Shown here in pieces: positions 19,777 to 27,896 of a DNA stretch of 64,000 bases. Every line of letters begins with the position of its first letter. Position 1 is the stretch's first letter. Both the position numbers and the translations under genes were made by a program. The notes under the pieces are model-generated. The model was not told the origin of the DNA and ran no database searches. It worked only from the letters and a program-made list of their open reading frames with translations. The DNA comes from Polyangium sp. y55x31 (GTDB lineage Bacteria > Myxococcota_A > Polyangia > Polyangiales > Polyangiaceae): contig NZ_JARZHG010000031.1 in NCBI RefSeq assembly GCF_029946505.1, forward strand, positions 81,226-145,225, written 5' to 3'.

Positions 19777-20202
19777 TCACGGTCCTCCGGGCACGCAGAT
19801 CGCGGTCGGCCCGCCCGCCCCCAGACACGAAAATCCAGGATTGCAATCCTGCGCCGAGCCGCAGGGCATCGCACACCGTCCGGTCTGCGCATTGCAGCGA
19901 TGGCCGCCGCACACGATCGCGGTGGCCTCGGTGCACAGGGGCGAGAGCGGGCTCGGCGGCGGCGTGGCCGTACCCGTGGGCGCCGCGGGCGCCTGACCGT
20001 ATCCCGCGACCTGCCCCTGGGGCGTGGTGCCATAAGATCCGGCGACGGTGCCTTGCCCGGGCGCGGGCGCGTACGCGTTGCCGCCCTCGACCGTCGGGGG
20101 CGAACCGTCGGCCTGGCTGCCGCCACATGCTGCGAAGAAGAGCACCGCGACGAGCGCGAGCCCGCCTCGGAAGCCATGTCGCCCACGATGTCCTGGCCCC
20201 AT
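19777..20202 (-). CDS. Small Cys-rich lipoprotein
   Basis: A 141-residue predicted lipoprotein with a lipobox (LFFAAC), a Gly/Pro/Ala-rich linker, and a C-terminal domain with eight cysteines (CTEATAIVCGGHRCN, CAMPCGSAQDCNPGFSC, ICVPGGP) in a spacing like the small disulfide-rich modules common on myxobacterial secreted proteins. Function unknown. The lipobox supports the ATG at 20202. Confidence 0.82.
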   Translation of the reverse strand: MGPGHRGRHGFRGGLALVAVLFFAACGGSQADGSPPTVEGGNAYAPAPGQGTVAGSYGTTPQGQVAGYGQAPAAPTGTATPPPSPLSPLCTEATAIVCGGHRCNAQTGRCAMPCGSAQDCNPGFSCLGAGGPTAICVPGGP

Positions 20203-20339
20203 GCCCGCAGCCTAGCGGAGACGAGGGCCCGTGGAAAACCTTAACGAGAGGCGGGGGCGTGCTCGACGCGGTGGGTCAAAAGGCGGGGATCGTGCCGCCG
20301 GGCTGTGCCGGGGACGGAGAAGGAGGCATCCGAGCGGGG

Positions 20340-20440
20340 CTGTGTTGACGCGACTTTTTATTTTAGAAATTTACGAGTGTTGATGCACATTTTTGGACAA
20401 ACGTTTTTCTTGACGGAACCCTCGGACAAACGTAAGCGTT
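20340..20440 (+). promoter_or_regulatory. AT-rich control region with a 10-bp direct repeat before the Rpn-like gene
   Basis: A roughly 100-bp AT-rich island in a GC-rich genome. It holds two TTGACG hexamers (20345-20350 and 20410-20415); the second is followed after 17 bp by TAAGCG (20433-20438). The 10-mer GGACAAACGT occurs at 20395-20404 and 20424-20433, 29 bp apart, on either side of the second TTGACG. AACG/CGTT arms at 20429-20440 form a small dyad. This looks like a regulated promoter with two operator copies; which regulator binds is unknown. Confidence 0.5.
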
Positions 20441-20466
20441 GCGCGGCCGTCCTGGAAGGAGGTTCG

Positions 20467-21435
20467 ATGACCGATTCCGTGGAAGAAAACGACAGCGTCG
20501 ACCTGATCCTCCGCCACGTCTCGCACCGTTTTCCCGAGGATCTCGCGCGCGGCTTGCTCGGCGTCGAAGGCCCGCTCTCGGCGACCGTACTCGAAACGCA
20601 GGTCGCCTCGCGGCACCGCCAGCTCGACCGCACGCTCGATGTCGAGGTGAAGGGCAAACGAAGGCTGCTCCACCTCGAATGGCAGGGGGAGATGCCCGCG
20701 AACATGCCATTCCGGAGCTACGAGTACCAATCGCTCATGGCGCTCGCCATGGTGGCCGAAAGCCGCGCGGGCTCGCAGCTCGTACCGCCGATCGAGAGCG
20801 TGGTCGTGCTCCTCGGCGGCCGAGCGGAGCCCTGGCCGCCGCATGGCTCGTATCGCCTCTCTCCCCCGGATGCGCCGTTTTCCGGGGTGCATTTTCGTAT
20901 CGAGCCCGTGTACCAGCGGACCGTCGCCGAGCTTGCGGCGCGCGGCCCCTTCTGGCTCATCTTCGCGCCGCTCGCTGTGGATGCGGACGAGCCCCGCATG
21001 CGCCGGGTCGTGGACGATCTCCGGGCGCAAGTATCGCCCGAGGCGTTCGAGGAGCTCGGCGTGGCGATGGCGGTCCTCGCGGAAGCCGATCAGCGAGGCC
21101 GAGATCTCCGAACTGTGATAAGAACTTTGTTGCCCAGGGAGCTGGTCATGAATAACTGGATCTTCAGGGAAGGATTGGAAGAGGGGCGGCAGAAGGGGCG
21201 CGAAGAGGGGCGCGAAGAAGGACGCGAGGAGGGGCGCGAGGAGGGCCTCCAGAAAGGCCTCGCCCCGCTCGCTCACCTGTTCGAACGCCGCCTCCGCCGC
21301 CTTCTCACGCCGGCCGAACGTGCCACGCTGGCCGAGCGGCTCCTTCAGCAAGGCGCCGAGCGGCTCGGCGACGTGGTCCTCGACCTCTCCGCCGAGGACC
21401 TCGCCTCCTGGCTCGCCGCGACGAACGGGCACTGA
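20467..21435 (+). CDS. Rpn/PD-(D/E)XK nuclease-family protein with C-terminal REEG repeats
   Basis: A 322-residue protein of the Rpn (recombination-promoting nuclease, transposase_31-like) superfamily. The nuclease core is suggested by LDRTLDVEVKGKRRLLHLEWQGE, where D and the ExQ pair form the PD-(D/E)XK motif, and by FRSYEYQSLMALAM. The C-terminal part has seven tetrapeptide repeats of EEGR/QKGR type (nt 21178-21261), typical of this family, then a charged helical tail. A GGAAGGAGG sequence just before ATG 20467 fixes the start. The AT-rich upstream region suggests acquisition by transfer. Role: DNA cleavage linked to recombination or defence in relatives; here inferred. Confidence 0.82.
   Translation: MTDSVEENDSVDLILRHVSHRFPEDLARGLLGVEGPLSATVLETQVASRHRQLDRTLDVEVKGKRRLLHLEWQGEMPANMPFRSYEYQSLMALAMVAESRAGSQLVPPIESVVVLLGGRAEPWPPHGSYRLSPPDAPFSGVHFRIEPVYQRTVAELAARGPFWLIFAPLAVDADEPRMRRVVDDLRAQVSPEAFEELGVAMAVLAEADQRGRDLRTVIRTLLPRELVMNNWIFREGLEEGRQKGREEGREEGREEGREEGLQKGLAPLAHLFERRLRRLLTPAERATLAERLLQQGAERLGDVVLDLSAEDLASWLAATNGH
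21178..21261 (+). repeat. 12-bp in-frame coding repeat (7 copies)
   Basis: Seven 12-bp units of the GAAGAGGGGCGG type encode EEGR, QKGR, EEGR, EEGR, EEGR, EEGL, QKGL. Copy-number change would not break the frame, so repeat number can vary without loss of the downstream tail. Confidence 0.85.
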
Positions 21436-21450
21436 CGCCCGTCCGCCCCG

Positions 21451-22488
21451 TCAGTTCCCCTCCGCCTTCTTGCAGCAGCGGAACCCTTCCTCGTAGCCGT
21501 AATCGTCTTCCTTGTGGAACCCCACCGTCGGCCGGCAGCGGCCGCGCACCGGGCCCCACCAGCCGCCTTTCAGCCCGCTCCGGTTCGGGTATTTCTGCTT
21601 CGGCCGGACCACCCATTCGTTGATGTTGCCGTTCAGGTCGTACACCCCGAACGGCGACACGCAACGCGGCATCGAGCCCGTCGGCAAGCGCTGATCGAGC
21701 TTCTCGAGCTCCGCCTTGCACTCCGGGCGCTTCAAGCACCGCTCGTACTTGAACAGCTTCTTTTCGCGTTTTCGATAGGGTTTGTCGATGTTGCACGCCG
21801 TCGGGTCGCGCTCGTAACCGTACGTGTACGGCAGCATCGCCTCGCCCTCGCAGGCGAAATTGAACTCGGCCTCCGAGCAGAGGCGTTTTCCCTTCGCCTC
21901 GCAAAGCTTCTGCGCGTCGCCCCACGAGACCAGGAGCGCCGGCAGCTCGCCTTTCTGGTTCGGCCATTCATAACGGTCCATGCAGAACCGCATCGGCGTG
22001 CGTTTCTTCGAGAGGCACACCGACGGCTCCTCGTACCGCATGCACCGCTCGCTCACCGTGCTCGGGCCGGATCCCTCGCCCTGCTCGGACGCCTTTTTCT
22101 TCTTCGCCTGGTCCTTCTCGAATTCGTCGTGGTGCTCGACGCACCGCTGCTGCACGAGCGGGCAATACTCGCCCGCGACGAGCACCATGTCGGACGGACA
22201 ACCCTCGCTCGTCCCAGGCAGCGCCGCATTCGCGTCCGTCGCCGCGTCCACTTCCGCCGCCGCATCCGCGTCGGCGTCTGCATCGGCATCCAGCGCCGCA
22301 TCGGCGATCGCCGCGTCGAGCTCGGCGCGTGCCTCCGCAGCCTCGATCGCCGCATCGGCAGCCGCGTCGGGCGCCGGAGGCGTGGAGCTACCCCCCGAGC
22401 ATGCGGGCGCCGTCGCCGAGGTGGCGAGCGCGACGCAGAAGAACACGCCGAGGCCAAGCCTCGACGGACTCGTAAAACGCTCGCTCAT
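21451..22488 (-). CDS. SUMF1/FGE-domain lipoprotein (paralogue 2)
   Basis: A 345-residue predicted lipoprotein: signal peptide ending in ATAPAC (lipobox-like), a long Ala/Asp linker (about residues 40-95), then a SUMF1-type domain with CMDRYEWPNQKG, GKRLCSEAEF, YDLNGNINEW and GGWWGPVRGRCRP...FRCC. It aligns throughout with the protein at 5508-6554, including the CNID and CVSPFGV blocks. As there, only the cysteine equivalent to human FGE Cys341 is kept (Pro stands at the Cys336 position). Its ATG overlaps the stop of the M28 peptidase gene (ATGA at 22485-22488), so the two are probably translationally coupled and may act together in the periplasm or at the outer membrane. Confidence 0.88.
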   Translation of the reverse strand: MSERFTSPSRLGLGVFFCVALATSATAPACSGGSSTPPAPDAAADAAIEAAEARAELDAAIADAALDADADADADAAAEVDAATDANAALPGTSEGCPSDMVLVAGEYCPLVQQRCVEHHDEFEKDQAKKKKASEQGEGSGPSTVSERCMRYEEPSVCLSKKRTPMRFCMDRYEWPNQKGELPALLVSWGDAQKLCEAKGKRLCSEAEFNFACEGEAMLPYTYGYERDPTACNIDKPYRKREKKLFKYERCLKRPECKAELEKLDQRLPTGSMPRCVSPFGVYDLNGNINEWVVRPKQKYPNRSGLKGGWWGPVRGRCRPTVGFHKEDDYGYEEGFRCCKKAEGN

Positions 22489-24389
22489 CGGCCCGGGGCG
22501 GGGATGATCTTCAAAGCCACGCGCTTGCCGTCGCGCTCGACCTCGACCGTGATTTCGCGCCCCGGCTCCAGGTCGCCGAGCGCGAACACGTAGTCGTGCA
22601 CGTTCGTGATCTCGTGCTTGTCGAGCTTCACGATGATGTCCCCCGCCTGCAGGCCCGCGCGCGCCGCGGGTGCGTCCGGACGCACGCCCGTGAGCTTCAC
22701 GCCCTTGCCCTGCCACGCGTAGTCCGGGATCGAACCGAGCGACGCCCGGAACCCTCGCCCGCCGCCTCCGCCGCCCTTGTGCGGATCCTGCGCCGCCGGC
22801 GCCTCGACGAACGCGAGCCGCTCCGGCCGCTCCGCCACCGCCTGCGTGAGCCGCGCGGCGAGCGTCGCGGCGAGGTCGATGCCGCCGATGTCGACCTTGT
22901 CGGAGGTGTCGCTCGGCTTGTGGTAGTCGTCGTGCACGCCCGTGAACAGGAACGCCACGGGCACGCGCGCCGCCGTGAACGAGGCGTGATCACTCGCGCC
23001 GAAGCCCTCGGCGCCGAGCTTCAGCGTGAGCGAGAGCCCCGCGTTCGCCGCGTTCACGAGCTCCGGCCACGCTGCCGCCGTCCCCGTGCCGTCGACGACC
23101 AGCGTCCGGTCACGCATGCGGCCGACCATGTCCGCGTTGATCATCGCCGTCACCGAGCCGATCGGCACGGGCGGGTGCTCGACCCAGTGCCGCGATCCCA
23201 GCGTGCCGAGCTCCTCGGCCCCGAACGCGATGAACACGATGCTGCGCGCGGGCTTGTCGGCGAGCTTCGAGAAGCGCCGCGCCACGTCGAGCAGGAGCGC
23301 CGTCCCCGAGGCGTTGTCGTCCGCGCCGTGATGAATCTCGCGCGAGCCCGGCGCGCGCGAGTGCGACGTGCCGCCCCTGCCGAGATGATCGTAGTGCGCC
23401 CCGACCACGACGTACTCCTCGGCCGTCTTCGATCCCGCGCGCGCGGGCAGCCGCCCGACCACGTTCCACGCGTCCGCGAGCGTCGGCTCGATCCGCGTCG
23501 CGACCGAAAGCTCCGTGCCTGCGAGCGCCTTCGGCTTCCCCGCGGCCTTCGGCGAGCTCACCGCCGCGTCGTCCCACTTGATCTCCGGGAACAGCGCCTT
23601 CGCTGCGCTCCGCTTGATCACCACGGCCGGGATGCCCATCCCGCTCGCGCTCTCCGGCGCGGCCGGAAGCTCCTCGCCCGCGACCACCACGATCGCCGCC
23701 ACGGCCTTGTGCTCGCGGGCCGTGCGCAACTTGTACCGCACGCTCTTGAAGTCGCGCAGCGCCTCGGCGTTCTTGCCGCCGGACTCGGGCTTTGGCGCGC
23801 CGTCCACGATCAGCGCCACCTTCCCCGCGATCTCCTTGCCGGCGTAGTCGTCCCACGACGCCGCGGGCGCGGTCACGCCGTGCCCGACGAACACGACCTC
23901 GCCCTTCGCCTCGCCCGTCTGCGCGCCTTCCGCCGTGATCACGTCGGCCGGCGCCGGCGTCTTCGCCGCCTTCTGGCCCTTCTTCGCGAGCGAGACCGTC
24001 GGCGCTTCCACCTTCGCGCCGACGCGCGCGGAAAACTTCTGCTTGAAGCCCTTCGCGTTCCCCTCCGCGTCGCCGAACGGCTCGAGCCCGAGCTCGCGGA
24101 AGCGCTTCTCCACGTGCTCGGCCGCTTGCTGCGCGCCCGGATCCCCTGTCCCGCGACCTCCGAGATCGTCCGACGCGAGTCGCTTCACGTCCTCGTCGAT
24201 CCGCTGCGGATCACCCTTTTCGATCGGGTTTTCCGCCTTCGCCGCGGGCGCTGCGCTGGGCAGCTCCGGCGGCACGGGCGGCGGCGGGGTGACGGGCTCG
24301 GCCGCGGGTCCACAGGCGACGAGCAGGGCGAGGATGGACGCGGAGATCGCGAGGCGCCCACGAAGGCGCGGCAGGAGAGTCGGCTTCAC
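22485..24389 (-). CDS. M28-family zinc aminopeptidase lipoprotein with PA and PDZ domains
   Basis: A protein of about 634 residues. It has a signal peptide with lipobox LLVAC, a Pro/Ala linker, a PA insert (GEVVFVGHGVTAP...GKVALIVDG), and an M28 peptidase core with the five zinc-ligand motifs GAHYDHLG, HHGADDNASG, GAEELG, INADMVG and DDYHKPSDTSDK. A C-terminal PDZ domain follows (GVRPDAPAARAGLQAGDIIVKL). It should cleave N-terminal residues from peptides outside the cytoplasm. The GTG at 24389 has GAGG 8 nt upstream; another GTG at 24407 is in frame but lacks one. Overlaps the downstream SUMF1 gene by 4 bp and follows a small unknown gene by 40 bp. Confidence 0.94.
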   Translation of the reverse strand: MKPTLLPRLRGRLAISASILALLVACGPAAEPVTPPPPVPPELPSAAPAAKAENPIEKGDPQRIDEDVKRLASDDLGGRGTGDPGAQQAAEHVEKRFRELGLEPFGDAEGNAKGFKQKFSARVGAKVEAPTVSLAKKGQKAAKTPAPADVITAEGAQTGEAKGEVVFVGHGVTAPAASWDDYAGKEIAGKVALIVDGAPKPESGGKNAEALRDFKSVRYKLRTAREHKAVAAIVVVAGEELPAAPESASGMGIPAVVIKRSAAKALFPEIKWDDAAVSSPKAAGKPKALAGTELSVATRIEPTLADAWNVVGRLPARAGSKTAEEYVVVGAHYDHLGRGGTSHSRAPGSREIHHGADDNASGTALLLDVARRFSKLADKPARSIVFIAFGAEELGTLGSRHWVEHPPVPIGSVTAMINADMVGRMRDRTLVVDGTGTAAAWPELVNAANAGLSLTLKLGAEGFGASDHASFTAARVPVAFLFTGVHDDYHKPSDTSDKVDIGGIDLAATLAARLTQAVAERPERLAFVEAPAAQDPHKGGGGGGRGFRASLGSIPDYAWQGKGVKLTGVRPDAPAARAGLQAGDIIVKLDKHEITNVHDYVFALGDLEPGREITVEVERDGKRVALKIIPAPGR

Positions 24390-24429
24390 GGCCAACGCCT
24401 CTACCACGAACTCGGCCGCGCGATCACCA

Positions 24430-24843
24430 TCACCAGGGCGATGCCTTCTGCGCCGTACGCACGAGCTCGACAGCGCGGCGGCCGATGTACTCCTCCACGT
24501 CGGCGGGGGCGATGTGCCGGTCCTTGGCGAAGTCGAACTCGCGCGGCTTGCCGTCGCCGAACGTCACGCGCACGACGGCCGCGTCCCGGGCGAGCTCCAC
24601 GCGCAGGCTGAAATCGCCGAGCTTCAGCTTGAAGTCGTCCGCCTGCTCGTTGAACGAGGGCGACTGCCCCTTGTCGCGCAGCCGATCGCGGGTGAAGCGC
24701 AGCGCCTCCGCGCCGAGCGAGAGCGCCGCCTCGGCCGTGTGGAGCGCCTCTTGGACGCGCTTTCGATGCCGTTCCTGCTCCTCGGCGTCGCGCTCCGCCT
24801 TGGTCTTCGCTGCCTCGATGAGCTCGTCTCGCCAGCTTGCCAC
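24430..24843 (-). CDS. Conserved small charged protein, unknown function
   Basis: A 137-residue soluble protein. The N-terminal half is a charged helix (about residues 5-60, DELIEAAKTKAERDAEEQER and following), likely coiled coil; the C-terminal half is beta-rich (DDFKLKLGDFSLRVELARDA, VRVTFGDGKPREFDF) and ends ADVEEYIGRRAVELVRTAQ. No family recognised. It lies between the MscS-type channel gene and the M28 peptidase gene on the same strand and could be part of their operon. Confidence 0.75.
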   Translation of the reverse strand: MASWRDELIEAAKTKAERDAEEQERHRKRVQEALHTAEAALSLGAEALRFTRDRLRDKGQSPSFNEQADDFKLKLGDFSLRVELARDAAVVRVTFGDGKPREFDFAKDRHIAPADVEEYIGRRAVELVRTAQKASPW

Positions 24844-24903
24844 GGGGCCTCCTCGTCTCGGACTTTTGTCACGTATCCTTCAGAACGGTCCCGCTGTAAA
24901 GCC

Positions 24904-26097
24904 TCACCGCTCGTGCCTCTTCTCGGCCGGGCCCGGCTGCGGAGGGGACGGATAAGACGCCACGTGGACCGTCTGCGTCGGAAACGCGAACGACGAGCCG
25001 TTTTTCTCGACGATCTCCATCAGCCCGAGCAGGATCTCCTCCCGCCACGTGAGGAACTCGGTCCACTCGCACGAGTCGAGCCACACCATCACCTCGACCG
25101 TGAGCGACGAGTCGCCGAAGCCGATGAAGTTCACGTTGATCGCGTCCGGGTAAATCCCCGGCCGCTCGGCGAGATAACTCCGCATCTCCTCCACGATCCG
25201 CCGCATCGCCGCCGGGCTCGTCGAATACACGAGGCCGATCCTCGCGTGCAGGCGCAGTCGGTCGCGGGCGCTGTAGTTCTCGATCCGCATGTCCGAGAGC
25301 CGCCCGTTCGGCATCGTCACGAGCGTCCGGTCGAGCGTCCGGATCCGCGTCGAGCGCAGGCCGATCTGCTCCACGGTCCCCACGAGATCGTCGACCTTGA
25401 CGAAATCGCCGATGTGCAGCGGCCGATCCACGCCGATCGTGAACGAGCCGAACAGGTTCTCCAGCGTCTTCTGGCTCGCGAGCGCGACCGCGATACCGCC
25501 GATCCCGAGGCCCGCGATGATGCCCGTCACGTTGAGCCCGAGCTGCCCGAGCACCAGGATGAACCCGAAGATCACGAGCAGGACCTTCGCGGCCTTCGTG
25601 CAGATCGCCACGAACGAGAGAGCGCCGCCGCGATCCTTCGTGTCGCCTCCCTTCGCGATGCGCGCCCCCACGCGATGCGCGAGCACGTCGAGCAGGCCGA
25701 AGAGGCCCCAGAGCAGGCTCGCGACGAGCAGCGCGTCCACGCCTCGGCCCACCACGTCGCTCGCCGCGCGGCGCAGCGCGATCGCGGGCTCGACGGACCA
25801 GAATGCCGTCGTCCCGAGGAACAACGTCGCGGGTCCGCGGAGCGCGACGAGCAGCTCGTCGTCCCAGGTCGTCGCCGTGCGCCGGGCGATCGGCGAGGTG
25901 AGGCGCACGAAAATCGCGGACAGGAGCGCCCCCGTGAGCATCGACAGCACGAACGCGAGCGGCAGCGCGACCCACTGCCACATGGCCACGCCATAAACCG
26001 ACTTCGTGTAAGACCAGGTCGGCAGGTTGCGGATCACCCATCCCGGCGTCACGCCGGGCTGCGCGGCGAACAGGGCGATCGGCGGTTCGTCCAGCAT
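24904..26097 (-). CDS. MscS-family mechanosensitive ion channel
   Basis: A 397-residue inner-membrane channel that would open under membrane tension to release solutes. Four hydrophobic segments precede and include the pore helix (GLGIGGIAVALASQKTLENLFGSF), followed by the beta domain (IGDFVKVDDLVGTVEQIGLRSTRIRTLDRTLVTMPNG) and an alpha/beta cytoplasmic tail. The Gly/Ala pattern of the pore helix is typical. The ATG at 26097 starts at MLDEPPIALF; the open frame continues upstream but has no family similarity there. Divergent from the hydrolase at 26144 with 46 bp between. First gene of a four-gene minus-strand cluster. Confidence 0.94.
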   Translation of the reverse strand: MLDEPPIALFAAQPGVTPGWVIRNLPTWSYTKSVYGVAMWQWVALPLAFVLSMLTGALLSAIFVRLTSPIARRTATTWDDELLVALRGPATLFLGTTAFWSVEPAIALRRAASDVVGRGVDALLVASLLWGLFGLLDVLAHRVGARIAKGGDTKDRGGALSFVAICTKAAKVLLVIFGFILVLGQLGLNVTGIIAGLGIGGIAVALASQKTLENLFGSFTIGVDRPLHIGDFVKVDDLVGTVEQIGLRSTRIRTLDRTLVTMPNGRLSDMRIENYSARDRLRLHARIGLVYSTSPAAMRRIVEEMRSYLAERPGIYPDAINVNFIGFGDSSLTVEVMVWLDSCEWTEFLTWREEILLGLMEIVEKNGSSFAFPTQTVHVASYPSPPQPGPAEKRHER

Positions 26098-26143
26098 GGC
26101 GCGCACTGTAGCGAAGGATCCGGCACGTGGTAGCCTCGTCCCC

Positions 26144-27031
26144 ATGATCGCAATCGGGCCCGTCTCCGCCCGGACCGACGACGGCTGGCACCTCCGCGGC
26201 GAGGTGCTCGCCGAAGGCCGTCGACCCGCGGTGGCGCTGCTCCTGCACGCGATGATGGCGAGCCGAAGGAGCATGGACAAACCACGCGGCGCGGGCCTCG
26301 CCTCGACGCTCGCCGCGGCTGGGCTCTCGGTCGTCTCCATGGACCTGCGTGGCCACGGCGAGAGCGGCCCCTCCGCGCGGGAGGGCGCGAGGTACACGTA
26401 CGATGATTACGTGCTCTTCGACGTCCCCGCGCTCGTCGGGCTCACGCGCTCCTTGTTCCCGGACAAACGTGTGATGGTCGTGGGCCACAGCCTCGGCGCG
26501 CACGCCGCGCTCGCCTCGGCCGGCGTTTTTCCCGACAAGGCGCCCGACGCCATCGCCTCGATCGCCGGCAACTTCTGGTTCCCTTCGGACGAACCGAGCC
26601 TCGCGCGTCGCGCCGCTAAGGCGGCCGTGCTCCGGACCTGGCTCGCCGTGACCGAGACGATCGGTCACTTCGACCCCAAACCTTTCCGCATCGGCACGGA
26701 CGCCGTCGCGCTGCCGTACATCCGACAGTTCTGGAAGGTCTGGTCCTCCGATCGTTACGGCAGCGTCGACGACCGGTACGATTATGCCGAGGCGCTCTCG
26801 CGCGTCACGTGCCCCGTCCTCGCCGTGGCGAGCGAGGGCGACAAACTGCTCGCGCACCCCGAATCCGTGGCGCGTTTCTTCGCGCGCATCGGCAGCCCGA
26901 ACAAGGCTTTGCGCATCGTCACGCACGCCGAGCACGAAGGGAGGGCGCCCGATCACATGGGGCTCGTGACCGATCCGCGTTCGCTCCCCGTCTGGCGAGA
27001 AATCGCGGAATGGGCGGCGTCGCTCGCCTGA
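26144..27031 (+). CDS. Alpha/beta hydrolase
   Basis: A 295-residue cytoplasmic alpha/beta-hydrolase. Visible are LLLHAMMASRRSMD, SMDLRGHGESGPS, the nucleophile elbow VVGHSLGAHAAL, a late acid (VASEGDKLL) and a histidine region (HAEHEGRAPDHMG). No signal peptide. Reaction unknown; the family includes esterases, lipases and haloperoxidase-like enzymes. It ends 3 bp from the convergent M15-like lipoprotein gene. Confidence 0.9.
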   Translation: MIAIGPVSARTDDGWHLRGEVLAEGRRPAVALLLHAMMASRRSMDKPRGAGLASTLAAAGLSVVSMDLRGHGESGPSAREGARYTYDDYVLFDVPALVGLTRSLFPDKRVMVVGHSLGAHAALASAGVFPDKAPDAIASIAGNFWFPSDEPSLARRAAKAAVLRTWLAVTETIGHFDPKPFRIGTDAVALPYIRQFWKVWSSDRYGSVDDRYDYAEALSRVTCPVLAVASEGDKLLAHPESVARFFARIGSPNKALRIVTHAEHEGRAPDHMGLVTDPRSLPVWREIAEWAASLA

Positions 27032-27034
27032 CGC

Positions 27035-27751
27035 TCAATCGATCTGCAAATGCCAATGCGGCGGCGCCGACTCCTCGAGCAGCGTCACGCCCTTCGCCTC
27101 GTTCACGGCCGCGACGAACGCCTTCTTGTCGGCGGACGACATGTCGCGGTTTCGCACGTCCACGGCCCCGGCGCGCAGGTGCGCCGAAATGTACACACCG
27201 CGGGCGATCTGCGATTTGAGCACCTCGTGCATCGCCGCGACGATGTCGTCCGGCTCCTTGCGCGCCGCCCGCGCTCGCTCGTACGCCTGCTTGATCTCCC
27301 GCGCGGCCTCCTTGTTCCGGTAGAGCTGCATCGGATCACCGCCGAGGCGCAGCATCTTGTACATCGCCTTCGCTTGCCGCGCGGCGTCCCGCGTCCCGCT
27401 CGTGACCGTGACGTGTTTTCCCGTCCGCCGGAAATACGCCTCGTCGATTGCGTCCACCTTGTCCGCGACCGGATCCGGCAGCGTCACGTCGTTGAGCGCG
27501 CTCCACGCCGGAGGTTTTCCCCGCGGCGTCGACTTTTCGAGGCGCGGCGGCGATAGGGGCGGACGGGCGGCCTCCTCGGGCGACAGCGGGGGCAGATCGT
27601 CGCAGTCGAGGGCGAGCGCGGCGCGTGGCTCGGCCGTGGAGATCGGCGGCAGGAGGAAGGACGCGTCGAGCTCGGCGACCTCGCGCGAGCAGCCTGTGCC
27701 GAGGACGAGCGTACAGGCGAGGGCGACCGTTCGAGCGAGCGAGCTCCGCAT
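27035..27751 (-). CDS. M15-type (VanY-like) peptidase lipoprotein
   Basis: A 238-residue predicted lipoprotein (lipobox LGTGC) with a Pro-rich linker, then a domain with the zinc-peptidase motifs of family M15: SGTRDAARQAKAMY, SAHLRAGAVDV (His and Asp ligands) and the terminal HWHLQID (His ligand). It probably trims peptidoglycan peptides in the periplasm as a D,D- or L,D-carboxypeptidase; specificity is inferred. The ATG at 27751 directly begins a lipoprotein signal (MRSSLARTVALACTLVLG), so the longer frame upstream was not used. Divergent from the HpaB-type gene. Confidence 0.87.
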   Translation of the reverse strand: MRSSLARTVALACTLVLGTGCSREVAELDASFLLPPISTAEPRAALALDCDDLPPLSPEEAARPPLSPPRLEKSTPRGKPPAWSALNDVTLPDPVADKVDAIDEAYFRRTGKHVTVTSGTRDAARQAKAMYKMLRLGGDPMQLYRNKEAAREIKQAYERARAARKEPDDIVAAMHEVLKSQIARGVYISAHLRAGAVDVRNRDMSSADKKAFVAAVNEAKGVTLLEESAPPHWHLQID

Positions 27752-27896
27752 GAGGGCGCCCGCGATGTTGCCTCGGCTGGCCGTGCGCGCCAAAAAAGCG
27801 ACGTCCTTTCGCGACGCTGTGGGGTATTCTCGGCGAAATTTACAGGATGACGGGCAGACCGGGGTAGACTCCCGGGCTTCGCCAGGAGACGACCTC

